Assembly (NCBI GenBank): GCA_017992555.1
Contig: JAGOOK010000005.1
Location: 1 to 54,660, forward strand
Reading direction: 5' to 3'
Source: Caldisericia bacterium
Lineage (GTDB): Bacteria > Caldisericota > Caldisericia > JAAYUI01
DNA length: 54,660 nucleotides
A program made the position numbers and the translations under genes. Positions 17,526-25,242 of this stretch are shown in pieces. Position 1 is the stretch's first letter; each line of letters opens with the position of its first letter. The notes under the pieces are model-generated. The model was not told the origin of the DNA and did no database searches. It saw only the letters and a list, made by a program, of their open reading frames with translations.

Positions 17526-18187
17526 CGGACGCTTACTACAACTATCGAATCACCTTCAATAAAGGCCTTTTGTGTTCTGAGTTCTCTCTTTAGACCCTGG
17601 GCCGATGGTGAAACCGCCACTTTGTCTGCGATCCTTAGCTGGACTGGCTCGAAGTCCATTGCAATGATGTAGGATTCTCTATTTCCTTTGCAACCGGCAC
17701 AAACCCTGCCTCTGACTGCACCCATGACAAAAACATTGCCTGTTGCAACAACTTCGGCCCCTGGGTTCACGTCTCCAGCGATAACTATGTCGCCTTCGTA
17801 TTCGACTGATTGCCCAGCCCTGAGTGTGTGAGAGATGACCTTGGTATTGCAGAGCTGTGGGCCTGTCTTGAAGAGTTTGTCCTCCTCAATTTTTGGTTTT
17901 TCTTCTTCGCCCTGGACAGGAATGAGCGGAGCGACATCAACACCATACTTTAGCTTTAGCGATGACCTGAAGTAGTCAAATTCGTCTTTTGTAAATGCCC
18001 TTTCTTTTAACGAAACCATTATTTGGTTTCCAGAGAAAAAGCTTTTTGCTGACTTGATTTTTTGTTCCAGTTTTGAGAACAGCCTCACCAAGTCATACTT
18101 TTCATCGACGATCACGTTCACGCCGTCTATTGTTCCCTTGATTGTGACGGCATCATCCGGAATGGCTTTTCTTGGCATGGTGGCCAT
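17522..18187 (-). CDS. minC: Septum site-determining protein MinC
   Basis: About 221 residues. The C-terminal half is the MinC beta-helix (HTLRAGQSVEYEGDIVIAGD, NPGAEVVATGNVFVMGAVRG, RVCAGC), which binds MinD and FtsZ. The N-terminal 100 residues match the FtsZ-inhibiting MinC_N fold. MinC blocks Z-ring assembly away from midcell. I chose the ATG at 18187, 5 bases after the maf stop, with AGAGGG upstream; the ATG at 18178 is an alternative, and the longer frame from 18241 would overlap maf by 49 bases. MinD and MinE are not in the window. It is the last gene of the nfnA-nfnB-amrS-maf-minC run. Confidence 0.9.
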   Translation of the reverse strand: MATMPRKAIPDDAVTIKGTIDGVNVIVDEKYDLVRLFSKLEQKIKSAKSFFSGNQIMVSLKERAFTKDEFDYFRSSLKLKYGVDVAPLIPVQGEEEKPKIEEDKLFKTGPQLCNTKVISHTLRAGQSVEYEGDIVIAGDVNPGAEVVATGNVFVMGAVRGRVCAGCKGNRESYIIAMDFEPVQLRIADKVAVSPSAQGLKRELRTQKAFIEGDSIVVVSVR

Positions 18188-18192
18188 GTATT

Positions 18193-18783
18193 CTACATCA
18201 ACCCTCTGTCCGAAGCAAGTGACATCAGCTCCACCACACATGATAGCGGAAGTCCCATGACATTGTCCAGTGGCCCGTCAATTCCGCTGACGAGAAGCCA
18301 CCCCTTCTCCTGGATGCCATAAGCACCGGCTTTATCCAGCGTATTGACGTCTTTGATGTAAGATTCAATTGTTTCCTCGCTGAAATTCTTGAATGTTACC
18401 CTTGATTCCTGGATTTTTGAGAGCGGAGGAAATTCTGGCCCTATGATTGTTATACAAGACAGCACTGAGTGTGTTTTTCCGGAAAGTTCCCGGAGATATT
18501 CCTTCGCTTGTCTTTTATTTGCTGGTTTTCCATAAACCTTTTCGCCAATACATACCACTGTGTCACAGGCGATGACAATTTTGTCAGGGTAACTCGCGAA
18601 CACAGCCAGTGCCTTTTTTTGCGAGTTGTGTTTGATTGTAAGCTCCGCGCTGGAAAAGTTTTTTTCTTCAACGTCGGCATTTATTGCAACGAAAGGAATG
18701 CCAAGCAGTCTTAGGAGCTCCATCCTTCTTGGTGAACTTGATGCCAGAATGATTCTAGCTTCTGTATGATTTTCTTGTATCAC
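18193..18783 (-). CDS. maf: Maf-family nucleoside triphosphate pyrophosphatase
   Basis: 196 residues, the usual Maf length. It hydrolyses non-canonical or methylated nucleotides (dTTP/UTP-type) to monophosphates, a house-cleaning role linked to cell division. Motifs: IILASSSPRRMELLRLLGIPF at the N-terminus (SSSPRR is diagnostic), IVIACDTVVCIGEKVYGKP with the catalytic Asp, and DKAGAYGIQEKG near residue 150. Its first 29 bases overlap the end of the upstream amrS gene, which indicates translational coupling. minC begins 5 bases after its stop; a maf-min linkage is common in bacteria. Confidence 0.95.
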   Translation of the reverse strand: MIQENHTEARIILASSSPRRMELLRLLGIPFVAINADVEEKNFSSAELTIKHNSQKKALAVFASYPDKIVIACDTVVCIGEKVYGKPANKRQAKEYLRELSGKTHSVLSCITIIGPEFPPLSKIQESRVTFKNFSEETIESYIKDVNTLDKAGAYGIQEKGWLLVSGIDGPLDNVMGLPLSCVVELMSLASDRGLM

Positions 18784-19795
18784 TTGTGACTATTCCCAAC
18801 AGCTCCCCACACCTTGTGCATCTTCCCATTGCGGAGAGGTCCTGTTTTATTTTGTATCCTTCGCGTTCGATTATCAGGGCCTGGCATCTCGGGCAATACG
18901 TATTCTCGCCCCTCTGGGTGTGGACATTGCCGATGTAAACATAGGAAAGGCCAACTTGTTTGGCTATTTTTTCGGCCATCTCCAGTGATGGCAAGTCTGT
19001 CGGCATGAGGTGTCTGAAGCGGAGTGCTGGATAAAACCTTGTTACGTGCCAGGGTACCTTTGGGCCGAGGTTGTCCCTTATCCAGGTAGCTATGGCCCTC
19101 AGCTCGCTTTCGCTGTCGTTGACAGTTGGAATGATGTTGGTCACGCACTCCACGTGCATGCCCCACCTATCCCGTGCCCATACGGTGCCTTCAAGGATTT
19201 CTGATGGATCAATGCCCCTGATGCCTATGCGCCCCAGGGTTATGTCGGTCATTCCCTTGATGTCTACCCTGTATGCATCGCAGTATGGCCCGTAATAGTC
19301 AATTGATTCCTTGGTTGAAGATCCGTTTGTGACAAGGACCGTATAGAGATCGTGCTTCTTTGCCAACTTGAAAACGTCTCTCACAAACTCTGGCCAGATG
19401 GCTGGCTCATTGTATGTAAATGCCATTCCATCGGCATTTTTTGCCAAAGCGTCGCTGACCAGTTTTTCAGGCGATACTGCGTCTTCGTCCCTGAGGCCCG
19501 GGACAATGTGGGCTATTTCATAATTCTGGCACATTCCGCAACCGAAATTGCACCCCCAACCACCGATTGAGTAAACGTGTGATCCAGGAAAGAAGTGGAA
19601 GAGGGGCTTTTTTTCGATGGGATCGAGCGCGATTGAGGAAATATGGCCATAAGTTAGGGAGTAAAGCTTGCCACCTTCATTTTTCCTTGTCATGCAGGCG
19701 CCTGTCCTACCAATCCCGATTCTGCACCGCCTTATGCAGGCGGTGCAGACCACAGAATTTTCCTTGTCTTCAAGCCAAAGCTCGCAGAGCTTCAT
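18755..19795 (-). CDS. amrS: AmmeMemoRadiSam-type radical SAM enzyme (AmrS)
   Basis: 346 residues. A radical SAM core has C-x3-C-x2-C in GGWGCNFGCGMCQNYEIAH (about residues 78-96), which holds a [4Fe-4S] cluster. The N-terminal Cys-rich segment (CTACIRRCRIG) and the sequence LDPIEKKPLFHFFPGS are typical of AmrS rather than pyruvate formate-lyase activase. A C-terminal four-Cys zinc-ribbon-like tail (CPRCQALII, CTRCGELLG) is also present. AmrS is usually encoded with AmmeMemoRadiSam proteins A and B, which are not in this window; the reaction of the system is not known to me. It lies 6 bases downstream of nfnB and overlaps maf. Confidence 0.9.
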   Translation of the reverse strand: MKLCELWLEDKENSVVCTACIRRCRIGIGRTGACMTRKNEGGKLYSLTYGHISSIALDPIEKKPLFHFFPGSHVYSIGGWGCNFGCGMCQNYEIAHIVPGLRDEDAVSPEKLVSDALAKNADGMAFTYNEPAIWPEFVRDVFKLAKKHDLYTVLVTNGSSTKESIDYYGPYCDAYRVDIKGMTDITLGRIGIRGIDPSEILEGTVWARDRWGMHVECVTNIIPTVNDSESELRAIATWIRDNLGPKVPWHVTRFYPALRFRHLMPTDLPSLEMAEKIAKQVGLSYVYIGNVHTQRGENTYCPRCQALIIEREGYKIKQDLSAMGRCTRCGELLGIVTSDTRKSYRS

Positions 19796-19801
19796 TTTCT
19801 C

Positions 19802-21196
19802 CTATTTGGCGTTTGCCTTTATGTATTCGTCGATTGAACGTGCGGCGATTTTTCCAGCACCCATTGCCTGTATGACCGTTGCAGATCCTGTTACTGCATC
19901 TCCGCCACCGAATACGCCGGGCATGGTTGTCTGATACTTGTCGTCGACGATAAGGTTGCCATGCTTGGCTGTTTTAAGCTCCGGGGTTGTTTGGGCTATG
20001 AGCGGGTTTGGTGAGGTTCCGAGTGCAATTATGACTGTGTCAAGTTCCACGGTGAATTCGGAGCCTGGTATCGGCTCAGGGCGGCACCTTCCAGAAGCAT
20101 CTGGTTCACAGAGCCTCATTTTGACACACTTCATACCTGTGACTTTGCCTTTTTCATCAGCGAGGATTTCGAGTGGGTTTGTGAGCCAGTTGAATTCCAC
20201 CCCTTCTTCCTGGGCATGGTGGTATTCTTCAACCCTGGCAGTCATCTCGTTGGATGTCCTGCGGTATACGATCATGGCTTTTTCTGCACCTAGTCTCAGC
20301 GCTGTTCTTACCGAGTCCATTGCAACGTTTCCACAACCTACAACAGCAACCCTCTTGCCCAACCACACTGGAGTGTCAAAATTTGGGAATTTATAGGCCT
20401 TCATAAGGTTGACCCTGGTCAGGTACTCATTGGCAGAAAATACCCCGTTAGAATTCTCGCCAGGGATGTTCAGGAAGGAAGGGAGTCCGGCCCCTGACCC
20501 TATGAATATTGCCTTGTAGCCTCCATCAAACAGCTCCTTTATGGTAGTGGATTTGCCAATTAAAACATCCATTTTTATCTGCACCCCAAGGTTTTTGACG
20601 TAATTGACCTCGGTTTCAATGATATTCCTGGGGAGCCTGAATGGAGGGATTCCGTAAGAGAGAACTCCACCTGGTTTGTGTAATGCCTCGAATACGGTTA
20701 CTTCATAACCCATTCTGGCAAGATCGGCGGCGCATGTAAGGCTGGATGGACCAGCACCAACAACTGCAACCTTGAGCCCGTTTTTGACTGGTGCTTCGGG
20801 TGCTTTTACACCATCTCTTATCTCCTGGTCGGCAACAAATCTTTCAAGTTTTCCAATGGAAACAGGATCGCCCTTTACCCCAAGCGTGCATTTTGCCTCA
20901 CACTGGGACTCCTGAGGACAAACCCTGCCGCAGATGCCTGGAAGGTTGTTTTTTTCTTTGTTCTTGGCTATTGCACCCTTGAAATCGCCTTCTGATATCA
21001 ATTTTATAAATTCTGGTATGTAAACCTCAACCGGGCAGCCGGCAACACACGGCCTGTTTTTGCACTGAAGGCAGCGCTTTGCTTCCTCGATCGCCTGCTC
21101 GGCTGTGTAGCCGAGGTTTACCTCTTCAAAATTTCTTGCCCTTTCTTTTGGGTCCCTCTCGGACGTTGGCACTCTTTTGAAGTTTATTTGTGGCAT
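19802..21196 (-). CDS. nfnB: NfnB / GltA-type FAD oxidoreductase, large subunit of NADH-dependent ferredoxin:NADP oxidoreductase
   Basis: 464 residues, resembling the glutamate synthase small subunit. The N-terminal part has two [4Fe-4S] sites (AKRCLQCKNRPCVAGCP and CGRVCPQESQCEAKC). The rest has two dinucleotide folds (VAVVGAGPSSLTCAADLARMG for FAD, RVAVVGCGNVAMDSVRTALRLGA for NADPH) and a C-terminal GGDAVTGSATVIQAMGAG motif. Adjacent nfnA, overlapping by 13 bases, makes an NfnAB transhydrogenase the best reading. That enzyme couples NADPH, NADH and ferredoxin by flavin-based electron bifurcation in the cytosol. A homotetrameric glutamate synthase is the alternative, since the proteins share this architecture. 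The ATG at 21196 has AAGGAGG. Confidence 0.88.
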   Translation of the reverse strand: MPQINFKRVPTSERDPKERARNFEEVNLGYTAEQAIEEAKRCLQCKNRPCVAGCPVEVYIPEFIKLISEGDFKGAIAKNKEKNNLPGICGRVCPQESQCEAKCTLGVKGDPVSIGKLERFVADQEIRDGVKAPEAPVKNGLKVAVVGAGPSSLTCAADLARMGYEVTVFEALHKPGGVLSYGIPPFRLPRNIIETEVNYVKNLGVQIKMDVLIGKSTTIKELFDGGYKAIFIGSGAGLPSFLNIPGENSNGVFSANEYLTRVNLMKAYKFPNFDTPVWLGKRVAVVGCGNVAMDSVRTALRLGAEKAMIVYRRTSNEMTARVEEYHHAQEEGVEFNWLTNPLEILADEKGKVTGMKCVKMRLCEPDASGRCRPEPIPGSEFTVELDTVIIALGTSPNPLIAQTTPELKTAKHGNLIVDDKYQTTMPGVFGGGDAVTGSATVIQAMGAGKIAARSIDEYIKANAK

Positions 21197-22026
21197 TTAC
21201 AGCCCTCCTTTTGCCAAAGCCCAAGCGATTGTTGTTCCATCTCTTTAAACATTGCAAGACGCTTCATCAGAAGGTCAAAATCAACCTGGTGTCCGTCGAA
21301 GTCCGGTCCATCGACGCACCCAAATTTTGTGACCCCACCAACGCTTACCCTGCAAGCCCCACACATACCAGTCCCATCAACCATTATCGGATTGAGGGAA
21401 ACATAGGTTTTGACTTCATAAGGTTTTGTTGCCTTCGCAACTTCGCGCATCATGATCACTGGGCCAACGCTGAATACCACATCTGCCTTGTCGGCACCCT
21501 GCAAAAGTTCGGCCAGCGGCCCTGTTACGAGGCCTTTTCTGCCGTATGAGCCATCATCTGTTGTGACGATGAGCTCATGTGATGCGGCCCTCATTTCGTC
21601 CTCAAAGAATACAAGGTCTTTGCATCTGGAGCCAATAATTGATGTGACCTGGACACCTAGGGCCTTGAGTTCTTTTGCGATTGGGTGGATGCAGGCTATG
21701 CCAACACCACCGCCAACGCAAACGGCTCTCTTGAACCCTTCCAGGTGAGTTGGGGTGCCGAGGGGACCAATGATGTCCGCTATGGCATCACCCTTTTCAA
21801 AGCAGTGCAGTCTGTTGGTAGTTGTCCCGATTGCCTGGACGACTATTTTGATTCGCCCAGTCTTTGGGTCCGTGTCGGCAAGAGTTATTGGTATCCTCTC
21901 GCCTTCTTCGTCGAGCCTCAATATCACAAATTGTCCCGGCCTGGCTTTTTTCGCGACAAGCGGAGCCTCGAAGACGTATTCACAAATTTTGTCTGCAAGG
22001 TCCCTTTTCTCAAGAATGGTAAACAA
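21184..22026 (-). CDS. nfnA: NfnA / sulfide dehydrogenase-like FAD and [2Fe-2S] subunit
   Basis: I place the start at a TTG (22026), which has an AGGGGGTG ribosome site and gives a 280-residue protein of family length beginning (M)FTILEKRDLADKI. The in-frame extension to 22329 runs into the divergent protease gene and has no family similarity. The protein has a ferredoxin-reductase FAD domain (PGQFVILRLDEEGERIPITLAD), an NAD-binding domain (VCVGGGVGIACIHPIAK), and a C-terminal [2Fe-2S] motif GMCGACRVSVGG...CVDGPDFDGH. With nfnB it forms the NfnAB complex, where this subunit handles NADH. It is the first gene of the five-gene minus-strand run. Confidence 0.88.
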   Translation of the reverse strand: MFTILEKRDLADKICEYVFEAPLVAKKARPGQFVILRLDEEGERIPITLADTDPKTGRIKIVVQAIGTTTNRLHCFEKGDAIADIIGPLGTPTHLEGFKRAVCVGGGVGIACIHPIAKELKALGVQVTSIIGSRCKDLVFFEDEMRAASHELIVTTDDGSYGRKGLVTGPLAELLQGADKADVVFSVGPVIMMREVAKATKPYEVKTYVSLNPIMVDGTGMCGACRVSVGGVTKFGCVDGPDFDGHQVDFDLLMKRLAMFKEMEQQSLGLWQKEGCKCHK

Positions 22027-22152
22027 CGCACACCCCCTTTGGTTTTGTTTACAACCGGAAGTAAGTATAGATTTTGGCGGGTTTATTGTCCAGTATAAAG
22101 CACCCAAAAAATGGCCTATTAATTCGTGCAAGAATTTTAAACTGTGGAGCGC

Positions 22153-22158
22153 TATAAT
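22153..22158 (+). promoter_or_regulatory. Perfect -10 box directly before the protease start codon
   Basis: TATAAT ends 7 bases before the ATG at 22166, and no Shine-Dalgarno sequence lies at normal distance (the only GGAG is 15 bases upstream). The expected transcription start coincides with the first base of the start codon, so the mRNA is probably leaderless. The -35 region is not clear. Confidence 0.6.
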
Positions 22159-22165
22159 CCCCCTC

Positions 22166-23839
22166 ATGAAGAAGTTTTTTATTTTAACACTGGCCTTGCT
22201 GGTTGTTTTGCCATCAATGCCAGGCAACTTTGGCACTTTGGCCCAGGAAGTTTCCGACCTAAAGTTGGTTGTTGTCGCAGCTGACTTTTCTGATGCTCCG
22301 CACAAAAGTGAATTTTCAAATATGTGCAACGAGCTTTTCTCAGAGAGTAGCCAGAGCCTTAACAGGTTTTATAAAGAGGTGTCGTCAGGCACCATAAAGG
22401 TTTCGCAGGGGTCGTTTCTTAAAGGTGGCTGGGTAAGGATGCCCAAGCCAATAACATATTACGCGCAAGACAACGAGGAATCTTTCGACATCAGATGTCA
22501 CGAGATGATTGACACATTGATGCACGAAGCTGCAAAAAGTGGGCTTGATTTTGATGAATATATCAAGAGCTGGTCGCAGCCACCATGCGTTTGCATTGTT
22601 GTGTCGGGCGGATGCGAAGGTTATACCAATTTTCCAAAGAATGATGGTTTCTGGCCGCACATGTCCATGAGTTCCGTGACCATAGACGGAAAAACAATAG
22701 AATTTCTTTACGTCCTTGTTTGTGAAGAGCAATCGGTCAACAGCACTGCAAGCCAGGTCATGGCGCATGAATTTGGCCATATAATGGGGTTGGCAGACCT
22801 TTATGACTACGATTGCGGAGGGCCTTTCAAGGAAGGTGATTGTGGTTATCCAGTGACCTGTTTTGACATCATGGCCGCCAGACACAAAGGTCTTGGGATG
22901 AGTGGTTTTCACAGGGAAAGAATGGGTTTCCTCCGCCCAGTTGTTGTTGGCCAAAGCGGCGAATACGACATTCCACCGATAACTACCAATGCGAATGGGA
23001 GCTACCTTGTCGTTCCCATTGAAGGAACCAAGGAATATCTTGCGCTGGAATACAGGAAGAAGGAAAGCATAGATGCTTTCTGGGACGGGATACCATCCGA
23101 GGGTCTCCTGATTTACAAAATAGATGATTCAGTAAGCTATAGACACCGCTTCAACAGTGGTGACAAAAACAACCATTATGCGGTTGAGATCCTGAACCCT
23201 GGCAAAACGCCTTGGCATGAGAATGCCTGCTACTCAATTGAATCTGGCCATATCGTTGCTTCCCCAAAAACTGATCCTTCAACGCTGCCTTTTGACAAAA
23301 ATTACACAAAAATTGTAACAGTCGAGGTCCTTTCAAAACTTGGTTCCACATTGAAGATCAAGATAACAATCGCACCAAAGGAGAACGTCTTTTTCTCTAT
23401 GGACAAGAACTGGGCAGTGACTGGGGATTTGCATAAGACATGCCTTAGGGTTAAGATGTTCAATAAAGGAAGTAATCCAGTGGTGCTCGATTGTGACCCT
23501 CAGGTTTTCGGGGAGAAGAATGTCAAGCTAAATCCTGATGATGGCAAAGAGATTTCACTGGTTCTTTCCTACCCAAAGAACAAATTAGGAGAAAGACTTG
23601 TTGAAAAAAGTTTTTCTGTGGAGTCTGAAAACCAGACCTTTTTCTTCAAGGTACTTTTGAGAAATGCTTACTTTATCATGGATTACAACTCTAACGGCGT
23701 AATTGAGGAGGAAGATCTGTTGACGATTTTTTCTAGCCTTAATACTAAAGAGATGAAATACGATCTGGACGGAGATGGTGTTGTTGGTTACGGGGACTTC
23801 ATAGTGGCCTCCAGATACATTGGGGTGAAGTATAAATGA
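22166..23839 (+). CDS. Secreted M6-family metalloprotease with C-terminal dockerin
   Basis: The ATG at 22166 begins a signal peptide (MKKFFILTLALLVVLPSMPG); upstream in-frame starts overlap nfnA and are not exported. The 557-residue protein has the zinc site HEFGHIMGLADLYD (HExxHxxGxxD, residues about 199-212) and a downstream CFDIMA that matches the M6 Met-turn region, as in immune inhibitor A-type proteases. An Ig-like segment precedes a C-terminal type I dockerin: two calcium loops DYNSNGVIEEED and DLDGDGVVGYGDF in the last 50 residues. It would cleave proteins outside the cell and could dock to a cohesin. It overlaps the next gene by 4 bases. The gene lies divergent from nfnA and looks leaderless. 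Confidence 0.9.
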   Translation: MKKFFILTLALLVVLPSMPGNFGTLAQEVSDLKLVVVAADFSDAPHKSEFSNMCNELFSESSQSLNRFYKEVSSGTIKVSQGSFLKGGWVRMPKPITYYAQDNEESFDIRCHEMIDTLMHEAAKSGLDFDEYIKSWSQPPCVCIVVSGGCEGYTNFPKNDGFWPHMSMSSVTIDGKTIEFLYVLVCEEQSVNSTASQVMAHEFGHIMGLADLYDYDCGGPFKEGDCGYPVTCFDIMAARHKGLGMSGFHRERMGFLRPVVVGQSGEYDIPPITTNANGSYLVVPIEGTKEYLALEYRKKESIDAFWDGIPSEGLLIYKIDDSVSYRHRFNSGDKNNHYAVEILNPGKTPWHENACYSIESGHIVASPKTDPSTLPFDKNYTKIVTVEVLSKLGSTLKIKITIAPKENVFFSMDKNWAVTGDLHKTCLRVKMFNKGSNPVVLDCDPQVFGEKNVKLNPDDGKEISLVLSYPKNKLGERLVEKSFSVESENQTFFFKVLLRNAYFIMDYNSNGVIEEEDLLTIFSSLNTKEMKYDLDGDGVVGYGDFIVASRYIGVKYK

Positions 23840-24696
23840 AGAAGATTGGTTCAATCTTCTTGGCGTTTTCGATAATTTTTCTCCCCAGTGCGTTTGCGCA
23901 GGTGGGTGAGAAAACAATAGATTCCGAGCTGGTTCTCGTTTCCCCAGGGATGGTTGTTGACTGGCATTTTGAGGACAAAGCGCTGCTTGATGGCCTTTAC
24001 AGGGGAATGCTGGAACCAGATGAAACGACTTCGGAGCATGTCTGGGCAGGGCAGGGGTGCATTAACGATTATTGTTTCTCTGAAGAGGGTGGGTCGCCGG
24101 ACCCGGTTATCCAGGGTTCATCCCTGCGTTGCCAGATGAGGTTTTTTGTCCCAAGCGATTTTTCTGGTGAAGAACCGGTCTCGGCAAGGCTCAGGATAAT
24201 GGATCCATCTGGCCAGGATTTTGGCAATGGGATGCTCTACATGATGCTTGTAAAACCTGTCAAAGCATATTTTGTTGCCGGTGAGAAACCAGTCCTTGTA
24301 AGAGAAATTGAGATGGATGGTTGTACTCCTGGTAAAACAATTTCAGAAAAGACATTAACAGCTAAAACTGCACCAACGATCGTTTCTGGCAACATGATGA
24401 TCCCATTCAGACTCCTTGGTGAAATTATTGGTGCGGAGGTTGGCTGGAACAATTCAATTGGAGAGGCTTCGTATATCATGGGGCCCAAAAAAGTGCTTTT
24501 AAAAAAGGGGATTGACAAGGCAAGACTCGTTTACCCAAATCTTGAGAAGACCCTTGCAATGAGCACCGCTCCAATTAATATAAAAGGGAACATAATGGTT
24601 CCTCTCAGGTTTGTTTCAACGGCCCTTGGTGGAAGTGTCGAATGGGACCAGTTCACAAATACCGCAATAGTTACCTTCCCGGGCTGTTCCAACTAG
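23836..24696 (+). CDS. Small secreted protein with two stalk domains
   Basis: 286 residues with signal peptide MKKIGSIFLAFSIIFLPSAFA. Residues about 20-155 form a beta-rich region I do not recognise, with a Cys pair (CINDYC) near residue 75. The C-terminal half is two stalk domains: the first is partly degenerate (MMIPFRLLGEIIGAEVGWNN), the second is standard (IMVPLRFVSTALGGSVEWDQ). The start ATG overlaps the protease stop (ATGA), so it is translated together with the dockerin protease and may be its partner at the surface. No ribosome site of its own stands out, which fits coupling. It has no cohesin, so it is not the dockerin receptor by sequence. Confidence 0.85.
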   Translation: MKKIGSIFLAFSIIFLPSAFAQVGEKTIDSELVLVSPGMVVDWHFEDKALLDGLYRGMLEPDETTSEHVWAGQGCINDYCFSEEGGSPDPVIQGSSLRCQMRFFVPSDFSGEEPVSARLRIMDPSGQDFGNGMLYMMLVKPVKAYFVAGEKPVLVREIEMDGCTPGKTISEKTLTAKTAPTIVSGNMMIPFRLLGEIIGAEVGWNNSIGEASYIMGPKKVLLKKGIDKARLVYPNLEKTLAMSTAPINIKGNIMVPLRFVSTALGGSVEWDQFTNTAIVTFPGCSN

Positions 24697-24710
24697 AATC
24701 GCAATCATAA

Positions 24711-24724
24711 TTGACGGGAGTCAA
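24711..24724. promoter_or_regulatory. Short inverted repeat upstream of the Fur-family promoter
   Basis: TTGAC-GGGA-GTCAA has perfect 5-bp arms and ends two bases before the -35 box at 24726. It may be a regulator site; nothing in the sequence identifies the binder. Confidence 0.3.
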
Positions 24725-24725
24725 C

Positions 24726-24754
24726 TTGCACTGGATTCCCTATTATGTAATAAT
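24726..24754 (+). promoter_or_regulatory. Promoter of the fur-nrdJ unit, with a possible Fur/PerR-type box
   Basis: TTGCAC (24726-24731), a 17-base spacer and AATAAT (24749-24754) form a sigma70-like promoter. ATTAT-GTA-ATAAT (24742-24754) overlaps the -10 and resembles the AT-rich dyads bound by Fur/PerR proteins, so autoregulation is plausible. The start is near 24761. Confidence 0.45.
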
Positions 24755-24781
24755 TTGGTGCTATTTTTTTAACAATAAAAA

Positions 24782-24799
24782 GCCTGGCGTGCGCCAGGC
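24782..24799. promoter_or_regulatory. GC-rich hairpin just upstream of the fur ribosome site
   Basis: The stem GCCTGGC-GTGC-GCCAGGC ends about 9 bases before the GGGGG ribosome site of the 24818 gene. The plus-strand tail (CATCTTTC) is a poor terminator tract. The minus-strand tail is a good one, but no minus-strand gene lies there to need it. It may end the upstream stalk-protein transcript inefficiently or shape the fur leader. Confidence 0.4.
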
Positions 24800-24817
24800 C
24801 ATCTTTCAGGGGGAAGA

Positions 24818-25237
24818 ATGACCAGAAGAGATTATGGTTTGTCCGACAACATGAGACTTACGAAACAAAGAAGGGTGATATTGGATATATTAAGAAACAC
24901 TGATACTCATCCAACTGCTGATTGGGTTTATGCGAAAGCTCGAAGACAAATCAAAAACCTGAGCCTCGGTACCGTTTACAGGAACCTGGGCATTCTTACC
25001 AGAGAAGGTCTTGTTCAAAAACTTGAACTTGGGTTTGGCCAGGCCAGATATGATGGAAGGACCGATGGTCATATCCATATAGTGTGTGACAAATGTGGCA
25101 TTATAAAGGAAATGATGCAGCCCGAAAAGTTTGCCGAAATAAATGAAATACAGGATAAATCGGGTTTTCAGATTAACCATGTTGCCATGGAGATACATGG
25201 CATTTGCCCGAAGTGCAAGGCTGACGGAAAGGAGTGA
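24818..25237 (+). CDS. Fur-family metal/peroxide-responsive repressor (PerR-like)
   Basis: 139 residues. The N-terminal winged helix (MRLTKQRRVILDILR, LSLGTVYRNLGIL) binds DNA. The dimer domain has the regulatory metal ligands (ARYDGRTDGHIHIVCDKCG) and a second CxxC (GICPKC) that together make the structural Zn(Cys)4 site. The spacing is PerR-like. However, the residue at the position of the second regulatory Asp of Bacillus PerR appears to be Glu (IIKEM), as in Fur, so peroxide sensing is uncertain. It is transcribed 5 bases ahead of nrdJ, and a regulator of this family next to ribonucleotide reductase suggests control by metal or oxidative state. Confidence 0.9.
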   Translation: MTRRDYGLSDNMRLTKQRRVILDILRNTDTHPTADWVYAKARRQIKNLSLGTVYRNLGILTREGLVQKLELGFGQARYDGRTDGHIHIVCDKCGIIKEMMQPEKFAEINEIQDKSGFQINHVAMEIHGICPKCKADGKE

Positions 25238-25242
25238 TCCTC

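Noticed and set aside
21755..22165. N-terminal extension of the dockerin protease frame
   Set aside because: It runs across nfnA in another strand and has no family similarity; the signal peptide starts at 22166.
22027..22329. N-terminal extension of the nfnA frame
   Set aside because: It crosses into the divergent protease gene; the TTG at 22026 has the ribosome site and gives family length.
24782..24799. Minus-strand intrinsic terminator
   Set aside because: The T-run is on the minus strand, but no minus-strand gene ends here. I list it only as a leader hairpin.
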